Origin: Lachnospiraceae bacterium | GTDB taxonomy: Bacteria > Bacillota > Clostridia > Lachnospirales > Lachnospiraceae | Direction: 5' to 3' | Assembly (NCBI GenBank): GCA_017461775.1 | Contig: JAFTXD010000107.1 | Span: 1 to 33,656, forward strand | Length of the DNA: 33,656 nt | Shown here: piece by piece, positions 33,652 to 33,656 of the stretch | Position numbering within the stretch: position 1 is the stretch's first letter | Layout: each line of letters starts with the position of its first letter | The notes under the pieces: generated by a model | Databases searched by the model: none | What the model was told of the DNA's origin: nothing | The model's input: only the letters and a program-made list of their open reading frames with translations | Made by a program: the position numbers and the translations under genes

Positions 33652-33656
33652 GGTCG

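Noticed and set aside
1-33656. CRISPR array, tRNA, rRNA or phage genes
   Set aside because: No regularly spaced repeats, no cloverleaf or rRNA-like stretch, and no phage or transposase reading frame was seen.

Overview
The window looks like a chromosomal stretch of a spore-forming Firmicute of the class Clostridia, most likely Lachnospiraceae. Evidence: strong AGGAGG-type ribosome binding sites, an Ile T-box in front of ileS, a SipL-like spore coat protein (DUF3794/SPOCS plus LysM), a LytM/SpoIIQ-like protein behind a sigmaF-like promoter, a PyrK/PyrD type B dihydroorotate dehydrogenase, a long eukaryote-like IleRS, and many lipoproteins. Most of it is housekeeping and on the minus strand. 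No prophage, CRISPR array, rRNA, tRNA or intact insertion sequence was seen.

Layout. 1-465: AT-rich, no confident gene. 466-2067 (-): kinase-acetyltransferase fusion. 2128-5879 (-): FKBP/trigger-factor-like lipoprotein, asnS, terminator, then an NlpC/P60 hydrolase. 6021-6497 (+): small membrane protein. 6522-9644 (-): ispE, a GntR/FCD regulator, a small exported protein, murI and a DUF1934 protein, read from a consensus promoter covered by two palindromes. 9886-10509 (+): orphan protein behind a sigma28-like promoter. 10561-12120 (-): SipL-like protein. 12175-15963 (-): pyrC, a TPR membrane protein, pyrK and pyrD. 16037-16444 (-): PrcB-domain lipoprotein. 16571-17314 (+): plsC. 17328-21919 (-): SpoIIQ-like LytM protein, GH9-like lipoprotein, ddl and murF. 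21998-31407 (-): T-box-controlled ileS (frameshifted in this sequence), glgP, phosphoesterase lipoprotein, aconitase-like hydratase and an SseB-domain protein. 31794-33248 (+): nicotinate phosphoribosyltransferase. 33249-33656: no gene, but structured sequence including a palindrome of about 110 bp.

How it works together. Cell-wall precursor genes (murI, ddl, murF) sit beside envelope proteins (NlpC/P60, LytM-like, GH9-like, PlsC). Pyrimidine, isoprenoid and NAD synthesis and aminoacyl-tRNA supply make up the rest. I did not find a clearly new biological system. The most interesting signals are regulatory: (i) the pyr operon terminator hairpin contains the SipL ribosome binding site, and a sigmaE-like promoter would start RNA inside its loop, releasing that site; (ii) a perfect 26-bp palindrome and a TTGTATACAA site lie on the ispE-gntR promoter; (iii) the divergent ileS and pncB promoters overlap at their -35 boxes; (iv) a LytM domain that has lost all its zinc ligands lies behind a forespore-type promoter. 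The ileS reading frame is broken by an apparent one-base deletion. Promoter and operator calls come from reading motifs by eye, without any search.
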